Positions 61,555-64,000 of a DNA stretch of 64,000 bases are shown here, piece by piece; the stretch's first letter is position 1, and each line of letters starts with the position of its first letter. Origin of the DNA: an uncultured Ruminococcus sp. GTDB lineage: Bacteria > Bacillota > Clostridia > Oscillospirales > Acutalibacteraceae. The stretch covers positions 1 through 64,000 of the forward strand of contig CACWVH010000009.1 in the NCBI GenBank assembly GCA_902764235.1, in the 5' to 3' direction. The notes under the pieces are model-generated. The model made no database searches. It was not told the origin of the DNA and worked only from the letters and a program-made list of their open reading frames with translations. The translations under genes and the position numbers were made by a program.

Positions 61555-61637
61555 TTGCTCCCCTCCTGCTGTTTTAATAACTTACTTGAACTTCCCACTT
61601 GATATTATACTGTGAAATAGTTGGCTTATTATCAGGC

Positions 61638-61682
61638 GTTTTCTTTTCGCCGCCCGCCGGAGGCGGGCGGCGAAAAGAAAAC
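61638..61682. repeat. Perfect 21-bp GC-rich hairpin between mreB and mreC
   Basis: A 21-nt arm (61638-61658) pairs perfectly with 61662-61682 around the 3-nt loop GGA. The inner part is GCCGCCCGCC/GGCGGGCGGC, flanked by TTTTCTTTTC/GAAAAGAAAA. The core GCCGGAGGCGG matches those of the hairpins at 13555-13583 and 30107-30135 at all but one position. It may set the ratio of MreB to MreC-MreD-PBP2 by partial termination or mRNA stabilisation. Nothing else was found in the 328-bp gap. Confidence 0.75.
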
Positions 61683-61882
61683 AACCAAAGTTGTTGAAAG
61701 TACGATTAATACTTGGATTGAACAGTAAAATGGTATGGATCCTAAAATTTTTCTCCCATTATGTTCTCCATCCATTCATACAAGGCTTATTTCCGATGAT
61801 GAGAACCGAACCTTTTACAATCTTTCAATTGCAAAAGGTTTCATCCGTATGCCTTCTGAAAGCACGGACGAAACCTGTGTGT

Positions 61883-62884
61883 TTATCTTCTTCTGCCGAA
61901 GCTTGCAGCACCAAAGGTCTCAAGTCTCAAGCCTGTTCCGTCAACAACACAGTCAAGCGGGCTGTCGGCAGTTCTTACCGGCATTCCTGTTTCCTGTGAT
62001 ACAAGAAGGTCAAGTCCCCTGAGCAATGCCCCTCCGCCAGTCAGTGTGATCCCGTTATCAATAATATCGGCTGAAAGCTCGGGCGGTGTCTGCTCAAGTG
62101 TTGTCTTGATTGCTTCGATTATTACAAGCAGCGGATCAGCAAGCGCATCTCTTATCTCAGCAGCAGCGATCTCCACATCCTTCGGAAGTCCGTCAGCAAG
62201 ATTTCTTCCTTTAACTTTCATAGTGCCCTCGCCCTCATAGGGATATGCCGAGCCTATGCCAATCTTGATTTCCTCTGCTGTACGTTCTCCGATCAGAAGA
62301 TTATATTTCTTTTTGACATACTGTATTATGGATTCGTCAAATTTATCTCCTGCGACCCTTACTGAGCAGGCTGTTACTATATCATCAAAAGATATTACAG
62401 CTACCTCAGAGGTGCCGCCGCCGATATCAACTACCATACTGCCCTCAGGCTCACTTACAGGAAGTCCTGCTCCCATTGCAGCTGCCATCGGTTCTTCGAT
62501 AAGCTCAACCTGTTTTATTCCTGCACGATGCATTGCATCAGTAACTGCCCTTCTCTCAACGTCTGTTACGCCGGACGGGATACACACTATTACCCTTGGT
62601 TTTGCAAGAAAGGTCGATTTGACGACCATTCTGATAAATCTGTTCAGCATTGTCGCTGTGATGTCAAAATCAGCTATAACACCATCCTTTAGCGGTCTCA
62701 CGGCTACAATTGAGCCGGGGGTCCTTCCAATCATTTCCTTTGCGTCTGTTCCAACTGCGACCACCTTATCATTTCTGACATCGACTGCAACAACAGACGG
62801 CTCTCTCATAACGATACCCTTGCCCTTGATATACACAAGAGTATTCGCTGTTCCGAGATCTATTCCTATATCCTTTGAAAACAT
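61883..62884 (-). CDS. mreB: Rod shape-determining protein MreB
   Basis: 333 residues. This actin homologue organises cell wall elongation. Motifs are [35 protein letters not shown] and [14 protein letters not shown]. Length and sequence fit canonical MreB. GAGGGATAGAGAT precedes the ATG. It heads mreB-mreC-mreD-PBP2, though 328 bp and a strong hairpin separate it from mreC. Confidence 0.96.
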   Translation of the reverse strand: MFSKDIGIDLGTANTLVYIKGKGIVMREPSVVAVDVRNDKVVAVGTDAKEMIGRTPGSIVAVRPLKDGVIADFDITATMLNRFIRMVVKSTFLAKPRVIVCIPSGVTDVERRAVTDAMHRAGIKQVELIEEPMAAAMGAGLPVSEPEGSMVVDIGGGTSEVAVISFDDIVTACSVRVAGDKFDESIIQYVKKKYNLLIGERTAEEIKIGIGSAYPYEGEGTMKVKGRNLADGLPKDVEIAAAEIRDALADPLLVIIEAIKTTLEQTPPELSADIIDNGITLTGGGALLRGLDLLVSQETGMPVRTADSPLDCVVDGTGLRLETFGAASFGRRR

Positions 62885-63079
62885 ATCTCTATCCCTCTTC
62901 CAAGCATCAGCTTAATATCTGACGATCTTCCGTCCTCATACTTCCAAAAAATCTCAACTTATATTATACCCTTTTACCAAATCAATAACAATAAAAATTT
63001 TGTAATAATTAAACTTTTGTTTTTTATACACAAATAATAATAGTGGACGGAGTAAATTTTTGTTTCACAAATCTTCCTT

Positions 63080-63526
63080 TCATGCCTTTCCCGTGGATCC
63101 GAAGCCGCCGCTTCCTCTTTCAGTTTCATCAAGCTCCTGCACCTGAACGAATTGTGCGCATACAACAGGCATTATGACCATCTGAGCTATTCTTTCACCC
63201 GGCATGACTGTATATTCCTTGTCGGACACATTGCAAAGACCCACACATATTTCTCCGCGGTAATCACTGTCAACTACGCCGACACCGTTCGCAAGACAGA
63301 TGCCGTGCTTTACGCCAAGTCCGCTTCTTGCAAAAAGAAATGCAGCAAGCTCCTTTTCAGGCAGCTCAATTGCAATTCCGGTCGGTATCATTGCAAGCGA
63401 GCCGGGTCTGATTGCAACCGGCTCATCACAGCAGGCATAAAGGTCTGCTCCAGCCGAACCGGCTGTCGCCCTTTTCGGTACTACTGCGTTTTCTCTCAGC
63501 TTCTTTATTTTAACTGTACTATTCAT
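63080..63526 (-). CDS. dut: Deoxyuridine 5'-triphosphate nucleotidohydrolase
   Basis: About 148 residues. It hydrolyses dUTP to dUMP and pyrophosphate, keeping uracil out of DNA and supplying dTMP synthesis. All five trimeric dUTPase motifs are visible: AGADLYA, ARSGLGVKHG, GVVDSDYRGEI, GERIAQMVI and the C-terminal RGSGGFGSTG. The start at 63526 follows AAGGAGATAAGAAA; the longer frame to 63574 has no support. Confidence 0.95.
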   Translation of the reverse strand: MNSTVKIKKLRENAVVPKRATAGSAGADLYACCDEPVAIRPGSLAMIPTGIAIELPEKELAAFLFARSGLGVKHGICLANGVGVVDSDYRGEICVGLCNVSDKEYTVMPGERIAQMVIMPVVCAQFVQVQELDETERGSGGFGSTGKA

Positions 63527-63589
63527 TTTCTTATCTCCTTGAGTTGAATTTATATCAGCTGATTGTAAAATCAAAAAAGGCTTTTATTT

Positions 63590-63712
63590 ATGCGGATTTT
63601 TGTATTTGCAATTTTACATTTTCTCCGCTTTTTAAAAGCTTTTCGGGTTTGGGCGAGGTGTCCGCCCGTCTGAGACTGTAGAAATACTCGTCAGTTTACA
63701 ATCGGCTATTGT
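63590..63712 (-). repeat. Interspersed repeat family 2, copy b
   Basis: On the minus strand it begins TAGCCGATTGTAAACTGACG followed by AGTATTTC and ends GCGGAGAAAATGTAAAATTG. Both ends match copy a at 30083-30222; the middle (with CGGGCGGACACCTCGCCC) is different and shorter. It lies between the U32 peptidase gene and dut. Confidence 0.55.
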
Positions 63713-63732
63713 ATTTATCTATGCTGACTGAA

Positions 63733-64000
63733 TTATTCTACTCCTCTGTAATATAGTCCTCTTGTAAATCCTCCGGACGGAGTATTCTGCTGACGATGCA
63801 TTTTCAGAAGCTCTTCCCTTTCCTCAGGGCTTTCTGTACTGAATCTGATTACCTCAAAATCTATACCGTGCATTTCATGTCTTCTGTCCGCCATGAAAAG
63901 CGGTACGCTGTTCAGGATCTCTGTACAGCTGCCGAAGCACTTCATCGGGAAATCTATTCCCTTTCTGTCACGCAGAACAGGTGCTTTTCTGCAATGCTTG
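63733..64000 (-). CDS. U32 family peptidase, C-terminal end (partial)
   Basis: The reading frame is open from the window edge and ends at 63733. It reads KHCRKAPVLRDRKGIDFPMK, CFGSCTEILNSVPLFMADRR and then a helical end. The 'L-R-D-R-K-G-x-x-F-P ... N-S-x-P-L' pattern is that of U32 peptidases (collagenase-like and tRNA-hydroxylation TrhP/YegQ relatives). Only the last 88 residues or so are in the window; the ATG at 63945 is internal. The subgroup cannot be decided from this fragment. Confidence 0.8.
   Translation of the reverse strand, partial: KHCRKAPVLRDRKGIDFPMKCFGSCTEILNSVPLFMADRRHEMHGIDFEVIRFSTESPEEREELLKMHRQQNTPSGGFTRGLYYRGVE

Noticed and set aside
61691..61999. Plus-strand open frames between mreC and mreB
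   Set aside because: They run into the antisense of mreB and lack a Shine-Dalgarno or protein-like pattern.
63152..63547. 131-codon plus-strand frame
   Set aside because: It is antisense to dut, whose five motifs are all present on the minus strand.
1..64000. CRISPR array, prophage or restriction-modification genes
   Set aside because: No short regularly spaced repeats, phage structural genes, cas, methylase or nuclease genes were seen; the lysozyme-like protein is a secreted multi-domain protein, not a prophage endolysin.

Overview
The window looks like a chromosomal segment of a low-to-moderate GC Clostridia species, most likely Ruminococcus or a close relative in Oscillospiraceae. This rests on gene content rather than a database search: RNase J, GdpP, the gene orders L9-DnaB and TilS-Hpt-FtsH, a GatCAB amidotransferase, a DUF5685 protein, BspA-type leucine-rich repeats, zinc-ribbon membrane proteins, and frequent TTG/GTG starts behind strong Shine-Dalgarno sequences. 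There is no rRNA, CRISPR array, prophage or intact transposase. Two tRNA-Ser genes are present.

Layout. 1-1460 (+): flavin reductase-like protein and a FabG-like reductase. 1459-5027 (-): a GT-C type membrane protein, a zinc-ribbon membrane protein and ProC. 5153-7822 (-): a large secreted SH3/Ig/lysozyme protein. 8145-10614 (-): a cluster of uncharacterised genes (membrane protein, DnaJ-TPR, TPR-Cys, DUF5685). 10700-23662 (-): a housekeeping block uvrA, ftsH, hpt, tilS, dnaB, rplI, gdpP, rnj. 24286-29380 (+): rnhA, the cysteine desulfurase/IscU pair, and an SPFH / YhfC / ribbon-helix-helix / small membrane protein operon. 29653-29876 (-): tRNA-Ser(GCU) and tRNA-Ser(UGA). 30270-34451: sugar acetyltransferase, an unknown zinc-ribbon protein, a DMT transporter, pyrE. 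35006-35366: a frameshifted small gene. 35520-40093 (-): the str operon rpsL-rpsG-fusA-tuf. 40425-46246 (-): gatB, gatA, gatC, aspS and a P-loop kinase-like protein. 47000-51935: traX, a BspA-like protein and two related low-complexity DUF4190-type proteins. 51997-55945 (-): an MreB paralogue, a ComF-like protein and RecD2. 56821-57996 (+): MinD-like ATPase and methylglyoxal synthase. 58115-62884 (-): mreB-mreC-mreD-PBP2. 63080-64000 (-): dUTPase and the end of a U32 peptidase gene.

How the genes work together. rpsL to tuf supply translation, and aspS plus gatCAB probably supply Asn-tRNA by transamidation. dnaB, uvrA, recD2, dut and rnhA serve DNA replication and repair. gdpP controls c-di-AMP. 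mreBCD with PBP2 build the lateral wall, and ftsH and the SPFH operon look after membrane quality.

The least expected content is in the intergenic DNA. A modular interspersed repeat occurs in at least six copies between 34.5 and 56.6 kb, always between genes, with two of them flanking traX. A second repeat family has copies near 30.1 kb and 63.6 kb. Three GC-rich perfect hairpins share one core sequence. I found no single obvious new defence or biosynthetic system. The best candidates for undescribed biology are these repeats, a lysozyme domain with an SH3 domain nested inside it, and the DUF5685/DnaJ/TPR-Cys cluster.
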